Positions 34,471 through 46,800 of a stretch of DNA of 64,000 nt are shown here, piece after piece. Origin of the DNA: Spirodela intermedia (Eukaryota > Streptophyta > Magnoliopsida > Alismatales > Araceae); the NCBI GenBank assembly GCA_902729315.2, contig LR746272.1, positions 11,774,327-11,838,326 of the forward strand. The letters run 5' to 3'. Under the pieces are notes generated by a model that was not told where the DNA came from, did not search any database, and worked only from the letters and a program-made list of their open reading frames with translations. Made by a program: the position numbers and the translations under genes. Position 1 is the first letter of the stretch; every line of letters begins with the position of its first letter.

Positions 34471-35404
34471 CCTGGCTCCGGCGAGATGACGATCTTTCGG
34501 CGAGGGTCTGTAAAGTGGGTTCGGTGGACGCCCTGTAGTAGTTCATATCCGCACCTGAGCCACCCAGAGGCGGCGCTCACCAAATCGTAACGTATGGCGT
34601 TGGACAGAGAGGACGAGGCTGTCACTTACTAAACAACGTTGACGAGTGTTTTCCATGCAACGGAGAGAGAAATAGAGAGAGAATGCTCTTATTCAATACC
34701 ATGTTGACCAGAGGAGTTGACGACGTTGAAGAGGCTCGCTCGTCTACTCGCGGGGCCGAGTTTCGCCAAAGGTTTTTCTTTTCCCGGTCGACAGAAACGG
34801 CCCATTGACATATCCCAGGTTGACTTTAGATTTTAATAATACTTGAATTAAACTTTTGCAAATATTTTACGCTTTCGCTATCAGGCTTTTCGTAGACATC
34901 TCTCTCTCTCTCTCTCTCTTCCCTCCTTTCCCTGTATCTCGGTAGCAGCTGTATGCCAAGGATTGACATCCATAGTTCCATGGAGGAATGAAAAAGGGTC
35001 AACTATCGTGGTTCGATAAATGAATATCGCTGAAATTACATCATAAATAATAATAATAATGATAATAATAGTAATTTTTTAGAACAATCTGAGCTTGAAA
35101 TTTAACACAGATTTCCCAAGCACCAACGCTTCATCAATGGATCACTTGCTCACACGCTGGGAGCTCTACAGCGGGAAATGGTCAATTTTCACTCTAATCC
35201 TGGCGATTATGCCGGGTGTTCTTCTCCAAGAAGCCTCCTTTCCTTTTCTTCACACCTGCCCCCACTGAAGCCAGCAGAAGCAGAAACTCATCTGCAGGCA
35301 TTTAATGGATCAGTGGGCCCTCGGAGATGAAAGCATGGCCGTGGATTCTGAGCTCTCCACCTCTCCCCAGACTTCCACGTTGCAAGGAACATTCTTCTGC
35401 CACG
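34471..35404 (-). promoter_or_regulatory. KO promoter and CFM3 3' end
   Basis: KO and CFM3 both run on the minus strand, so this 934-bp spacer holds the KO promoter (near 34471) and the CFM3 3' UTR (near 35404). It includes a TC tract (about 34901-34918) and an AAT/GAT run (about 35046-35073). I could not place a convincing TATA box. Confidence 0.5.
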
Positions 35405-38400
35405 TCACTCATCCACATCATCGTCATCGCTGTCGTATGTCCCAAGGTAGGCCTCCTCTCCTTCATCCTGATGAAAAGATATGCACAAGTCAGCATATTT
35501 GGTTATTAGGGTTTCTAACGACGATTAATCTCCGTTGACCTATTAACGCTGACTCAGAAATTTTCAACCCATATAAAGGCTTCATAGCTTTCAAACAAGG
35601 AGAGCTACTAGGCCATTTTTGTTGCTCCACACAATCATGGAAAACAACCCTAATCCAATGCTCACCTCCACATCATCGTCAGACAGATACAAGCGATCCA
35701 GAAGTGAACGTGCATCTTGATGACCCGCCCCGTTGACCTTCATTCGTTCCTGAAAGGAGTTGACTTGTAAGAGAAACATTTGCCTGTCAGGGGACACCCC
35801 CTCAAAACAGCAACCCGAGCTTACCAGGTCAGACTTCAGCATCTCAATCCTATCCCGCAGAGTAGATATATGGAAGTTCAGCGCCTGGGATTGTGACGAG
35901 TAAGAGAACCCAGAGAGAAATCGTGAGAAGAACCGACCACCATGGTTAAGAGGCACATGAATGTCTGGGTCTGGGCATTACCTCACGTCTCTGGAGCTCG
36001 ATTGAACGGGCTAATGCCTGCCTCCGAGTCAAGAGGTTCTTAGGCCTCAGCACCTGTGGCCGGCGATAGTTTTTTCCACGATATACAATGATTGCATAGC
36101 CTTTGGTGGTCTTATCCACAGAGATCAGAACCCCCCCACTCTCAGCCTCCAGAGATATAGCGATGTGCTTCACTTGGGGAAAGCTCTTCCCTCTTACGAT
36201 GATCTTCACGAGCTCTCTGTGTTTCCAGTTCAGATGCATGTTTTCCACAGTACCATCGAACACTTCTCTCCTTCCTAGAGAGAGAAAGAGCACGAGTTAA
36301 TAACTGCAAGTCTTGAGCAACCGTAGGGAGAAAAGAAAATAAAAGGTCAACTCACCCAGGGATAAGAAAGCTTTCATTTTGAGGCCCATCTTTCTATACA
36401 AGGACCTCTCCTCATCAGTCACGGTTTCCAGATCAGTGGGGAGCTCTGCAGGGCTCAGAAATGCCTGCACCTTCATTAAAGCCTTCTCTGCCCTGTTGAC
36501 CTTTTCCCTTGCCTATATGGCATCAGAAACAGGGGATCAGTGGCCCGAAAACTGAAGAAAGATGTAAATAAACAGCGATTTTCTGGTGTGGGAAGACATA
36601 CAATATTCAGCTTCTTCTCCAAGAATCTAATGTCTGAAGCATGCCTTTCCAAAGTCAGCTCCCTCGCCATCTTCTCTCTCTCTTCATCATCAGGTTGGCT
36701 GTCCCAACGGGTCTTCGCCTCCAATGTTTCTGCGAGAGTACCAGCAACCAGTGGCACAGTAGAAGCCCTGGTGCTTGAGGCCATGAAGGCTGACGCCCTC
36801 AATCGAGCCTGCTCTTCCTCATCCTGTCTGACATTTGCCAAGTTCTGCCTCTCGCTCAACACCTCTGTAATGGTGGGTACCAAAAAATCGTTACCCCTGT
36901 AGAAGACTACAAACTCCTTATTCCTGGATAGAAGTACCCCCCCAGTCAATTTCTGTAAGCAAGACAAACCCAAGAAGAGCCGAATCAGGTAATATTATGT
37001 TCACAGGTGATTAATTAAAGTAATTGAATGGGAAAATAAAATAAAACAAGTGAGACGACCAGGCAATATGAAATCGGATGTTGGATTCAGTTAAAAAAAA
37101 GAAGGAATTTAATGATTGGAAAACGAATAAGATCAACGACCAGATCCCAAGTTCTGGTTTTCAAACTGCTCTAAACGTTCAGATTACAGGATTACAGTCA
37201 ACTGCAAAGTGAGGGAGAAGAACTGGGCAATATCGAGAAGTTATCATGATCCTCTTAGTGCACCAAGGTCTGATTTCATAATGTAAGTAACTGGTTTTTG
37301 TGGGTTCCAGAAAGCCTGCTGATTCAGGAGTTGGATGTGCCACATTCAAGACCAAAGCATCTCTAGAAAAGTGGCATCTTCACAACCGCAATGGATTCTT
37401 TGTCTTGACAACATGCAAATAGAAATAGCATATATACGCATCAGTCATGAAAAAAAATTAAATTAAATCAAATAAAAGGATTTTATTTTTTTTCCTTGAA
37501 AGGTTACAAGCATCAATCAACGAACAGATTTCAACCATGATAACAAGCACTGGTGACAGTCTAATGTTAAAGGAAATAAAACGTCACACAAACATCACCG
37601 CATACAGCCAACATAAATGACACAGAATTCTATCCACCACCTTGATCTCTTCGGCCATTCTCTCGTTGCAGGTATTTGGGACGCCCCGCTTAATGGCTAT
37701 CTTCGCAATGATGCTTTTCTCCCACAATTTCACAATGGCCTGAGCCAGTCCTTGAAGCATTCTGCTTCTACCTAAAGGTAGGTAAAAATGGTAGTGGTCA
37801 GCAACATAAAGGCAGGTAAGAATGTTTGGATTTTCTGTGCACAACAGGGGAGAGATCAGTTTTCAGGAGGATACCTAGGGCAAAATGAGGAGGCATAGAT
37901 CGGGCAAGCCTACGCAAGTATGTCATCTCCCCATTTCGAAGCACAAGCTTTGTTTTGTATGGCAAAAGTCTAAATGGTGGCTTATATCCAGGAACCACAG
38001 CAGGGAGCAAGTCTGCGTCTACAGGCAGAGGGTTTCGTCCAGACCAATCTCTGAAACGAGGCCCTAACTCATCCAGCAAGCTATCAATATCGAACTTATC
38101 GTTTGATCCAAGGGATGGGTCATCTGAAGTGACGGAGATCACATCAGAGCTATTTGAAAGTGGAATTGAACCATCATCTTTATTTTCTTCGACAGCAATA
38201 CCAGTCAAATCCCCAGGGGAAGGGGAAGAAATATCCACAGAATCATCATGCTTTGGGTACGTTTGCATGCCAGGAAGCCCATATGTCATTCCCCTGTACA
38301 GTACAAGTGAGCTTCCAGACCTCCAAATGACGATGCCCCCAGTTCTTTTCTGACATGAAAATTGCGTTAGCTAAAATAGCAAATTTTAGAATTAACCGTT

Positions 38401-41400
38401 GCAGTACTCAAATGGATTATTCACATGAAAAATTACTGCTATTGCTTTCCTGTCTCACTGTCTTCTATTTTCTGTTCTACAAATTCTACTTGGTTTAACA
38501 TACTAGGGGCATGCATCAAGCTCTATAAAGAATAACAAAACATTCTCAATACAATATGTGCGTCAAGATTAAACATTCTGAGAATTAAAGAAATCATACA
38601 TAAATACTGAAAAAGAGATCATGTTCCGCATGGTCATTCAAGAAAACATGTTCCAATAGAATATGCACATTAACATTGAGGAAGTCTGAATTTCTGCAGC
38701 AAGATCGTTCAAGAAAACATGTTCTGCATTCCGTCCCAAGTGTTTCAATAAAGCACAATATATGAATTTTTTTTGAGTTGCAAGAAAATCACCATCATTT
38801 AATTACGCATTTCTGCGTCAGTCACTAAGAGCGCATCTATGCTAACCATGGTGTCAGGAGGCATCAAACTATACACACTAGTAACTTACTAAATTTCAGG
38901 GATGTTCAAAGAATGTGAAGAAATTCTGAAACATAGATGATGGTGGTAGGAAAACATTTGTCAATAAGTCGCATGCAGACCTCAAGAACCAGAACAACTA
39001 GGTTTCGATATTAAATATTATTCTCCGGGGAACATCTCAGTTCATCTGTATTTTTTTCTATTTTTTTCATGATAAATATACTTTACCCATCCATGTGCAG
39101 ATATACCAAATATGTATAATCGGATACAAAGATCTGCCTGCTTTTGAGGTTTTAAAGTGAGTGCCCACCTGCATTTTCATGTAAACTCTTTTTGACAATA
39201 AAAGGGATAATCAATTTAGAGGGTGCTCATTACCAAGTCAATTCTGGAGAGAATCTTCAGAAACTATGAATCCCATGGAGAAAATACAGGCATCATGGAA
39301 GAATTGATCCTCAGTTACAACAAGAAGTGCATAGGAAGTGGTGAATGATTCTTTGTACCTTTGTCATTAACTGTAAGGGGATGGAGAGTGCTGATTCAAA
39401 GAATGAGGACCCCATAACATGCTCCATATCGCTCAAGATAACATGGTAGAATACACATGCCGGGCAGTGGGAAATCCCATCCCTATGTAAAGAAGGATAC
39501 TTGGTGCCACACGAATAATGCACATATATATATATATAAATAATCCTCATACATTCACTAGGTTTCCCTCCCAAAATAAAACTCTGACAACTTTGACTGC
39601 CAATACTTGCCATGTTTAGTTTATTCATGTCAAAAGGAATCTTAGGGCTTTGTAGTATTTATTTATTTTCAGGATTTACTCTCACTCTTTCACTCTTTCT
39701 CTGTGTGTTTCTCTCCACGCACACATAAATACATACATATATGTGCATACATACATATATACGTGTCTATATAGGACACACACACATATATATATACCAT
39801 ATTTATCATAGCATACGGAGAGCCCTAAGGTTTTAACTCATTGAATATGGATCGATAAAAGAACAAATAAAGGGATAAACAACTAAATTAGCAGGAAGTT
39901 TCTGAATTAACAGTACTCTGGCACTTGGCCCTATGGTCACTGGTTTTCAAATCAGGCAACCGGTGGTCCTTCAGTTTAGATCACTTTTCTCTTTTTCACT
40001 GGGCAATTATTATTGGTTATTTGAGCGATATCGTCAGAAGATAGGAGCTCACTTAGGGAACTCATTAGATCTTTAAATTCATCATTTATGCGTACCCTTC
40101 TCACTAGAGGCATCTGATTACCACATATAATTTCTCCAAAAAAAAATAAAATTTTCCTACAACTTGGATATATCTGCTGGAAAAATAGAGGGCTTTTGGA
40201 ATCTACAGTTTCCACATGCTTTCTAGGAAGCAAAGAAAACATAAGATCTAATGCTTGGAATCAAGTTCAATTCCTAGGCAAGTGGATCAAGCAAAATAAA
40301 TACCGGACAATACATGCAAATCCGGCACATTTTACTCCACCATCATAGGGAGAATTGGAACTATAAATTTTTACACATCAATGAGTTCACCATGTTCTTG
40401 ACAAACAAATGTGATGAAGTGTCGAGAATCAAAAAACAAATATACCATTCGAATTAAACATAAAAAAAATCCACCAGAGTCCACCAGCAGTTACTGCGAG
40501 GCAGTCAATTTCTTTGTTTTAAGTAAACCAAGAATCAATGTCCCAAATGTAAGAAGATACATAATGGCATTGTTTCTGCTCCATTTGATGAAAAATTCAA
40601 GGTAATGTTGAGAAAATACGAACCTCTAAGATATCATGAGTACTCTTCATATGTAGAGCAGGAGGACCCTCAAATTTCAGCTTGACAACCTCAACTTCCT
40701 TCCATTTTCTTCGAATTCTCTCCACGAGGGCTTCATTCACCCCTGACGCCCCCACCTTCGTCCTCTCCTTCATCCTCAGTGCCACATTCCTTAGCCTTCT
40801 CAGCTCAGGTTCTGGGATTGTTTTCTCTGCCAGTAGCGTGTTGCTCTTCCAACGCGATTTCTGGCCATCGCTGTTTACTCCGTCCTTTGCCCATGGAAAG
40901 GAAATAGTGTCACGGGTGGGGACAACAGAAACAGACTCATCTTCATCTTCCATGTCAGGATTCAAGTCAGAATCATCCTTGTTGCGCGATGTCTTAAGGG
41001 TCTCTAATATGGAACTTATCATGCTCTTCTCCGCTTCTTTGTTTGCCTCAAGATTCTCACAAGGAATCTGGCGTCCATCGTCCCCATTCAGAGAGGTGCC
41101 CCCGCCTCTTACTCCATGAGCAACAGGAACAGATGCTGGCGGCTCACCACCCACATCGATCTCATCCATGAGAAGAGAGAGAAAGTCTGGGTAATCATTG
41201 GGAGTGGTCCTTTTTCCACTATCAGAATCCGCCGAACGCTGGCCTTCGTTCGAATCTTCGCTGTGTCGAATTGAAACCTCTGGCGCTGCGGAACCAGTCT
41301 TCGAACCCTTACTATCCTGTTTAAAAACAGTCCTCGTCGAAGAAGACAATGCTCCTCTGGATTTGGATCCCTGAGGCGAAGTAGTCGAAACCACGCGACC

Positions 41401-41871
41401 CATCTGATGATTGCGGACGGGTCGAGCCATCGGAGATGACCCATTTTCGGCCACCAACGGTTTACGCGGCGAGCGAGCAGGGACAAAAGGTTCCTGGTTC
41501 TTCTCTTCCACGACCTCAGCTACCTTCTCTTGCCAAGGGAACCGCGTCCTTTGAGAAGGCACTTTGACGGACCACCGCCCCGTCTGCTCGTAGAAATCTG
41601 ACCGGGGCTTCTGAGTTTTCTTCGGCGTAATCGTCGTTCCTCTGGAGGAGGGCTCTTCTTCTGTGCCTTCCTCGCAGGGCAGTAGGCGCGCGCGGAAGGA
41701 GCGACGGAGATGAAGCCTCCGCGAATTGACTGCGGCTCCTCGTGTGCATCTTCCGAACCGAAAAACCGAGAAGGGAATTGAGGAAGAGGGAGCGGCCGCT
41801 GGAGGAGAAGATAAGGTAGGCGAGAGACCGAGTGAGAAGGGAGAAGACCCAGCAGCCGCCATGACGCCCAT
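35405..41871 (-). CDS. CFM3: CFM3-like CRM-domain organelle group II intron splicing factor
   Basis: Nine exons close to 953 residues: 40624-41871, 37875-38349, 37641-37771, 36602-36952, 36356-36512, 35982-36274, 35825-35884, 35666-35749, 35405-35467. The N-terminus is Ser/Ala/Arg-rich, as in plastid/mitochondrial precursors, followed by a long low-complexity region. CRM domain 1 starts near residue 350 ([20 protein letters not shown]) and ends [12 protein letters not shown]2 spans about 540-650 ([15 protein letters not shown] ... [11 protein letters not shown]). CRM3 lies at about 765-870 ([17 protein letters not shown] ... IIVYRGKNY). The C-terminus is acidic (DSDDDDVDE). CFM3 works with CAF1/CAF2 proteins in splicing chloroplast introns and also reaches mitochondria. 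Three CRM domains and the [13 protein letters not shown] phrase fit CFM3 rather than four-domain CFM2. CRS1 is the main alternative and seems less likely. Confidence 0.93.
36953..37640 (-). other. CFM3 intron 3
   Basis: This AT-rich 688-bp intron interrupts CRM domain 2 between MAEEIK and [10 protein letters not shown]. No further feature is visible. Confidence 0.85.
38350..40623 (-). other. CFM3 intron 1 (2.3 kb) with AT/CA simple repeats
   Basis: The intron lies inside CRM domain 1, between HDILE and KRTGGIVIW. It contains TA-rich runs (about 39524-39540) and a patch of mixed ACATACATA/CACACA/TATATA repeats (about 39720-39800). No second gene or recognisable mobile element protein was found. 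Confidence 0.85.
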
Positions 41872-43292
41872 GCGCTCCGCGTTGGGTCCGGGACGGAACC
41901 CACTGGCCCAGGGAGACCTCCCTGCCTCACTATCTCAGTGAGGGCGCCAGGCAAAGGAGAATCAGCAACAGTCCATGAAGATAGAAGACGACCTTTTCCA
42001 CAGACGTTGCAGTCTTAACGGCTTTCTTTTCACCGTGGGATCGGCCGTTCTTCAAGAGAAAGTCCCAGTTTGGGCAAGAAGAACAGATAATAAATAATAA
42101 AAATAATAATTTGACTTATTTTTATGATAGTACCGATAATATCAGCGTTGGTTTTTCGCTGCCAGAGTGGGATAGAATCTCCCATTAATTAATTCAAATT
42201 ATTTTTAATTCACCAAAAAAGATTCTGTCTTGGCCCAATTTAGGCAAAGAAATAGAATATGAATAAGTAAAACACATATCCTGATAATTATTATATTACC
42301 AAAAATAGCATTTTGCTTTTTATGTCAGAGTTAAAAAATGATAATAGATAACTTAATTAAATCACATTCTAAAACGATCATTTTTCCAAATTATTTTGTA
42401 GCCACGTATCTTCTACTATATTTTTTTGAAAATAACAAAACTCTCTCTCTCTCTCTCTCTCTCTTTGTAGATATAAATTAACTGAACAAGTTGCTACTCT
42501 TCTTTCCACTATGGAGATATCAATAATCTCTCAAAATAATATTTAACATAAGACGTTTGTTAAATGAGACTCTCATAAGGTATTGGTGAGCTGTGACTTT
42601 TCTAGTGCTCATTTTTTTTAAAATAACTAAATATAAAACAAAAAAATTAAGAAAAGCACAAAATTGCATGATTTTTTTCAAGAAATAATCATTAATCACA
42701 CATTATCAAGTTGCTGAATGAAATCTATAGTGCATTTCTTTATTCCCTGGGTCTTCATTTTTTTCTCCTTTTACAGATTCATAATTAAATTTATTGTAAA
42801 ATTAGATGTTTTTTATCAATAAAAAATAAGGTTATTCGACATTAAAACGTATTTTTAAGACTGCCCATGGCCAGAACATATATGCCCTCATTTTTACCTT
42901 CTAGATGGCATAAATTTTTAAAAATTAGATATGAGGACAAATATGAAAACGAAGAACAAAATGGGTCTCCGTTCCAAGTTTATAGCGTCAAAATGATTGG
43001 TAGCTGTCGAAGACATGAAGAAGGAAGCGATTTTCAAAAGTGTGGACAGGAAGACTCGTACCTCTACGTTTGACTCTCGTCCCTCACGAGGCAAGACTTT
43101 GAATAGTCTCTTCGAGTACATTTGACCAAGACCTCTATATTTTTCTGGCTACTGGTACCGTCTCTCTTCTACCTTATATTCCACACCTCCCCAAGCGGAC
43201 GAAAGACGAACCCGTAAGCGGCGGAGACGTCATTCTTTCATGTATTCGGTTATATATGTTGGATCTCTCTCTAAAAATCGTTCCAAACTGTC
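41872..43292. promoter_or_regulatory. Divergent intergenic region, CFM3 and bHLH041
   Basis: CFM3 (-) and the bHLH gene (+) start on either side of this 1.4-kb AT-rich region. It has a CT tract at about 42440-42464. Just upstream of the bHLH start is a TATA-like GTTATATATG (about 43249-43258), about 40 bp before the ATG, and another candidate, CTTATATTCC, near 43172. Short frames here show no protein similarity. Confidence 0.55.
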
Positions 43293-43413
43293 ATGGACGC
43301 CGTCCTCTCTCCCCAAGACGATTCCCCCAGCAACTTTCTCCGCAGCGCTGGCCATGCTCTGGGATGTGTATATATCTGCCTCTGGTCGTATCTTCCCCGA
43401 CCAGCCGAGTACA

Positions 43414-43452
<39 letters not shown>

Positions 43453-45789
43453 CTCTTACCCTCTATTATCGTCTTCTTCCTGGTCTCTGCGAACACTCTC
43501 CGGTAAGCGGAGTTTCTTGCACCAGTTGTCTAGCTTCGACTCACGGATGGCTCAACGAGGGGATCCAAGCCCCTGCCCGGCAGCTGTTTGATCTTTACCG
43601 GAGATCCATCTGCAGCGTCGAAACTGGGTAATCTGGTTCCCTCTCCATCTTTCTCGTGGCATAGAAATAATCTCCTTAAGGTTCTTCGAGCTGAGGCCGG
43701 AGGTCACTGATTCTCTAAAGCTGCCTTCCGGGCCTCGCCTTCAAGGAGGAACTTGGCTACTTAGAGGTGGACGCATCACGACTCATGAACTCGGCGAGGA
43801 TTCCTTCTCAACGCCTATTCTACCAGGTTAGAGAGAGAGAGAGAGAGAGAGAGAGAGCGGAAAACCCCTTGTTTTCGCTTGACTGACTGGTAGCTTAACC
43901 GTAGACTCTGTTTACTGTCACAGGAAGCGGGGATTAAGGTTGGTCTTTGTCTGGAGAGTGTTTCTAAAGCTATGAATCATCAACCGTGAGCTCACGGCGT
44001 TTCTCTCTCGACAGACCGCGGTGTTTATGAGCCGCGGTGGCGTGGAGATCGAACTGGGAGTATCTACTGCCACCAGTGTGAGAGAATCCTTGCGAATATT
44101 ACAATCCCGTCCGTGATTACCCCAAGGTCTTGATTAACACGAGATCGCTGAATGTGATTTCGCAAGATGCAGATGGACATGCAAGGGAGGATAATGAGCG
44201 TCTTCTCCGAGGGATTCGCTCAGCAGCCGTCGTTTCTGGATCTCTTCAAGAACAATCGGAACCAGCTCTCCGTGGATGAAGCTGCGACTCCGAGGCCGCA
44301 CCACGTGGCCATGCTTTCATATGGGGGAGCGCGTAACCCGCGTTTTCCCACACCGATGGAGGACGACGCGGCGATTGCCACGGCATTTCTGGCCGTCATC
44401 TCTTCGTCTCCGTCCTCACCCTCCGCTAGACCAGCGCCGCAGCGGGCGGCTCTGGGCAGCAAAGGGATGGCCTTCGGCCGCTACAACTCATCTCCCGCTC
44501 CGTTGGGCGACCCCGACAGCTGTTATCCCAGGCAGAGAATGATCAAGAGGGCCCTCGCCATCATGAGGCAGATCGGCTCCACGAAAGCTTATACAAGGAC
44601 TCAGGAAAGCCCCCGACCCGTCGCCACCCAGTTTCACCACTTGATGACGGAGAGGAAGCGCCGGGAGAAGCTCAACGAGAGCTTCGCTGTACTGAGGACG
44701 TTGCTCTCTCCGGATACCAGGGTACGTAGCGTGGCCACTAAATACCGCTGCACTGCTGAAAGATTAACGAAATCACGTCACGCTGCCCATAAATGAACGA
44801 TGTGACACGCTATAATCCGAGTTTTGCTCCGCCTTCTTTGATTCGTGTGCTCTTCTCGTAATCCCGACGTGATACAAAAAAGCTGAAACAGATGTGTCGT
44901 GCGATCGAACAGATGGGTTTACTAAACTCATCGTCAGTTAGTCCCATATTTCATGTGAGCATTGTCATGATTTTGATTGTTCTTCGCTGTTGAACTCACT
45001 CATACGATCTTGAATTTTCCTATCAGAAGGACAGGGTGTCTGTTCTTGCAGGCACCAGAGACTGCATGAACGCCATGAGGGAACAGATATCGTGCCTCGA
45101 GGAGAAGAACCGGGCGCTGGAGGCACACCTTACGGCCCCGGAAGATCCCACGGACGAAGCCGAGTCCTCAGGAGAGAGAGTGGAGATCCGAGTAAACAGA
45201 ATGCCGGAATCATCATCGTCCCAATTGGGGCATCAGATAGAGCTGAGGGTGACCGTGAGAGTGAAATGCGACGCCGTGGGGCTTCTTCTCCGGGTACTCA
45301 GACGCTTGAAGGAGATGGGAAGTCTCAGCGTCGTCTCCATGGAAGCCCGCGGCTTCTCCCGCCATGGGAATCCGTTCGGACGTGCCATTTTGAAAATTCA
45401 GATTGAGGTACGGAGGGTCAAAACACTTTTTCCGTTGTTTCAATGGAATTCGTTGGGGAGCGGTTGGTTTGGCCGCCTCGTCGGGTGTTCTTCCTTTCAC
45501 ACGCGAAGATGACGCTGCATGACCATTAGATACCACATGACTTTGAGGTTCTCCCGTCAACATCCAGGAAATCTTAGGGTTTAAAGCACGAGCTCTAGGA
45601 AAGGAATGAGGATGACCCACCAACCGGCTCATAAAATCTGCCTCATTCTTGTAGGTTTTATCGTTATGGCGAGTGATCACGACAGATTAGTGATCTGGTT
45701 GGTGCACGCAGGTGGGCGAATGGGACGAGGCCGCCTTCATGGAAGCCGTCACCAGCGCGGTGGACGATGGATTGGCGGCACCGAGATAA
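43293..45789 (+). CDS. BHLH041: bHLH041-like transcription factor
   Basis: The preferred model has exons 43293-43408, 43508-43627, 43721-43826, 43924-43938, 44015-44077, 44167-44721, 45027-45407 and 45712-45789, giving 477 residues (Arabidopsis bHLH041 about 466). If 43409-43507 is not spliced out, the frame stays open and the protein has 510 residues. The N-terminal sensor-like region reads MDAVLSPQDDSPSNFLRS, CVYICLWSYLP, LFDLYRRSICSVETG, then CLPGLAFKEELGYLE, EAGIKTAVF and EIELGVSTATS, all hallmarks of this family. The bHLH domain begins FHHLMTERKRREKLNESF, with the E-box-contacting His, Glu and Arg, and continues KDRVSVLAGTRD across exons 6-7. An ACT-like C-terminal domain ends VGEWDEAAFMEAV. 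Starting at the ATG at 44167 would lose the whole N-terminal half. It is presumably nuclear; target genes are unknown. Confidence 0.9.
43409..43507 (+). other. Microsatellite-bearing segment: intron or coding insert in bHLH041
   Basis: This 99-bp segment begins GTACAT, contains (CT)16 at about 43419-43450, and ends CGGTAAG. Splicing it restores a family-like length and joins SYLPRPA directly to DGVSCTSC. Its length is divisible by three and it has no stop, so retention would insert 33 residues, many as Leu-Ser repeats. Confidence 0.55.
43830..43857. repeat. (GA)14 microsatellite at a bHLH041 intron start
   Basis: The GA run begins immediately after the donor GTTA of the intron that follows exon 43721-43826. 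It may influence donor strength or local RNA structure. Confidence 0.95.
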
Positions 45790-45895
45790 TAAGAAGCTTC
45801 CCATGTGCCTTGGACCGCGCCGCCTCCCCGGAGGATGGCGTCCTGGTGGACTCCGTCAGATTCCTGTCCTGGAGAAACGGGGGGCGGGGCGGTGA

Positions 45896-46055
45896 GATCC
45901 TGGCGAGTCAACGGCGGACTTCGCGGGCCCTGCTGTTGGTGGAATCTTATTCCCGGTGTGATCTTGACGAGTCAACAGCGGACACCGCGGGCCCGGGCTT
46001 TGGTGGATTATTATTCCCGTTGTGATCTTGGCGAGTCAACAGCGGACGCCGCGAT
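45896..46055. repeat. 64-bp direct tandem repeat, 2.5 copies
   Basis: Units start at 45896, 45960 and 46024. Each begins GATCYTGRCGAGTCAACRGC, continues with a GCGGGCCC-containing block, and ends TTATTCCCGKTGT. The third unit is cut after about 32 bases. The array sits about 100 bp after the bHLH041 stop, so it is probably in its 3' UTR. Confidence 0.9.
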
Positions 46056-46706
46056 GCGATGTAACGCGATCACATTCCTTTTAATTATCTCGTTCGCGTC
46101 CCATCACCATGAAGTCAAAGAAAGTCTACTTTCCGCGAACTTCAACTTCTTCTGAGAAAGAGAGAGAGAGAGATGGAGTTTGGGTTCATTCCCATTCTGA
46201 GTACGTAATGTAATAATGATGACCAAAATTTGGTAGCAGAGATCCCAATTACCCACGAGCTATAGAGGAAAAGAGCCAGAAGTCAGCTCATGCAATCTGC
46301 CTTATTTCCAACATCTTCGGAAGATAATTCCTACAAAATCGTCGTTTATTGTATATAACCGGCAGCCAGGAGGACGCCTAAAAATCCTCTTGATTAATTT
46401 ATGGTTGACCAAGAAGCCCTCCGAGGATCTGAATCCGTACTTGAGTCGAGAGGGATACCAGGAGAAGAAAGCTCCTCATCCCGAAGAACAAGCTTTAAAT
46501 GGGATCAATGCAGATCTGAAACCATATCCATATTGGGCAAATAATTGGCTTGTTGTTATTCATCAAGATTTTACTGGTATAATTCATGGATTTTCAGCAG
46601 AAATCTCAAGGCAGAAAAGGGACCATGATGCTGATCAAGTCTCTATCAAGTGTTGCCAATTTTTTTTAAAGTTTTTTTTACTGTATCTTGAATATATGAT
46701 TAAGCA

Positions 46707-46709
46707 AAA

Positions 46710-46740
<31 letters not shown>

Positions 46741-46742
46741 AT
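46707..46742. repeat. (AAAT)n microsatellite
   Basis: About nine tandem AAAT units lie 60 bp beyond the SCD1 stop codon. On the minus strand they read ATTT, so they probably lie in the SCD1 3' UTR or just past it. Confidence 0.95.
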
Positions 46743-46800
46743 GATAATCGACATAAGATTGAAGTCTCACCCTTAAAACCAGTCCAAATCGTTGGAGCAC

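Larger units (their letters stand above)
45790..46800. other. Convergent 3' spacer between bHLH041 and SCD1
   Basis: This 1.0-kb spacer holds the two 3' ends. It contains the 64-bp tandem repeat (45896-46055), a short GA run (about 46158-46172) and an (AAAT)n run (46707-46742). A 108-codon plus-strand frame starting at 46390 has no recognisable similarity, and I do not call it a gene. Confidence 0.65.

Noticed and set aside
43230-43496. Frames over the CT/GA tract read as Leu-Ser or Arg-Glu repeats
   Set aside because: They are products of the microsatellite in alternative frames or strands. Only the frame from 43293 matches the bHLH041 family.
44167-44796. ATG at 44167 as the start of the bHLH gene
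   Set aside because: Upstream exons encode the conserved family N-terminus in frame, and 44167 follows a good acceptor (TTCGCAAG), so it is an internal exon start.
46390-46716. 108-codon plus-strand frame as a small gene
   Set aside because: It has no recognisable domain, overlaps an SCD1 3' region and runs into an (AAAT)n repeat.
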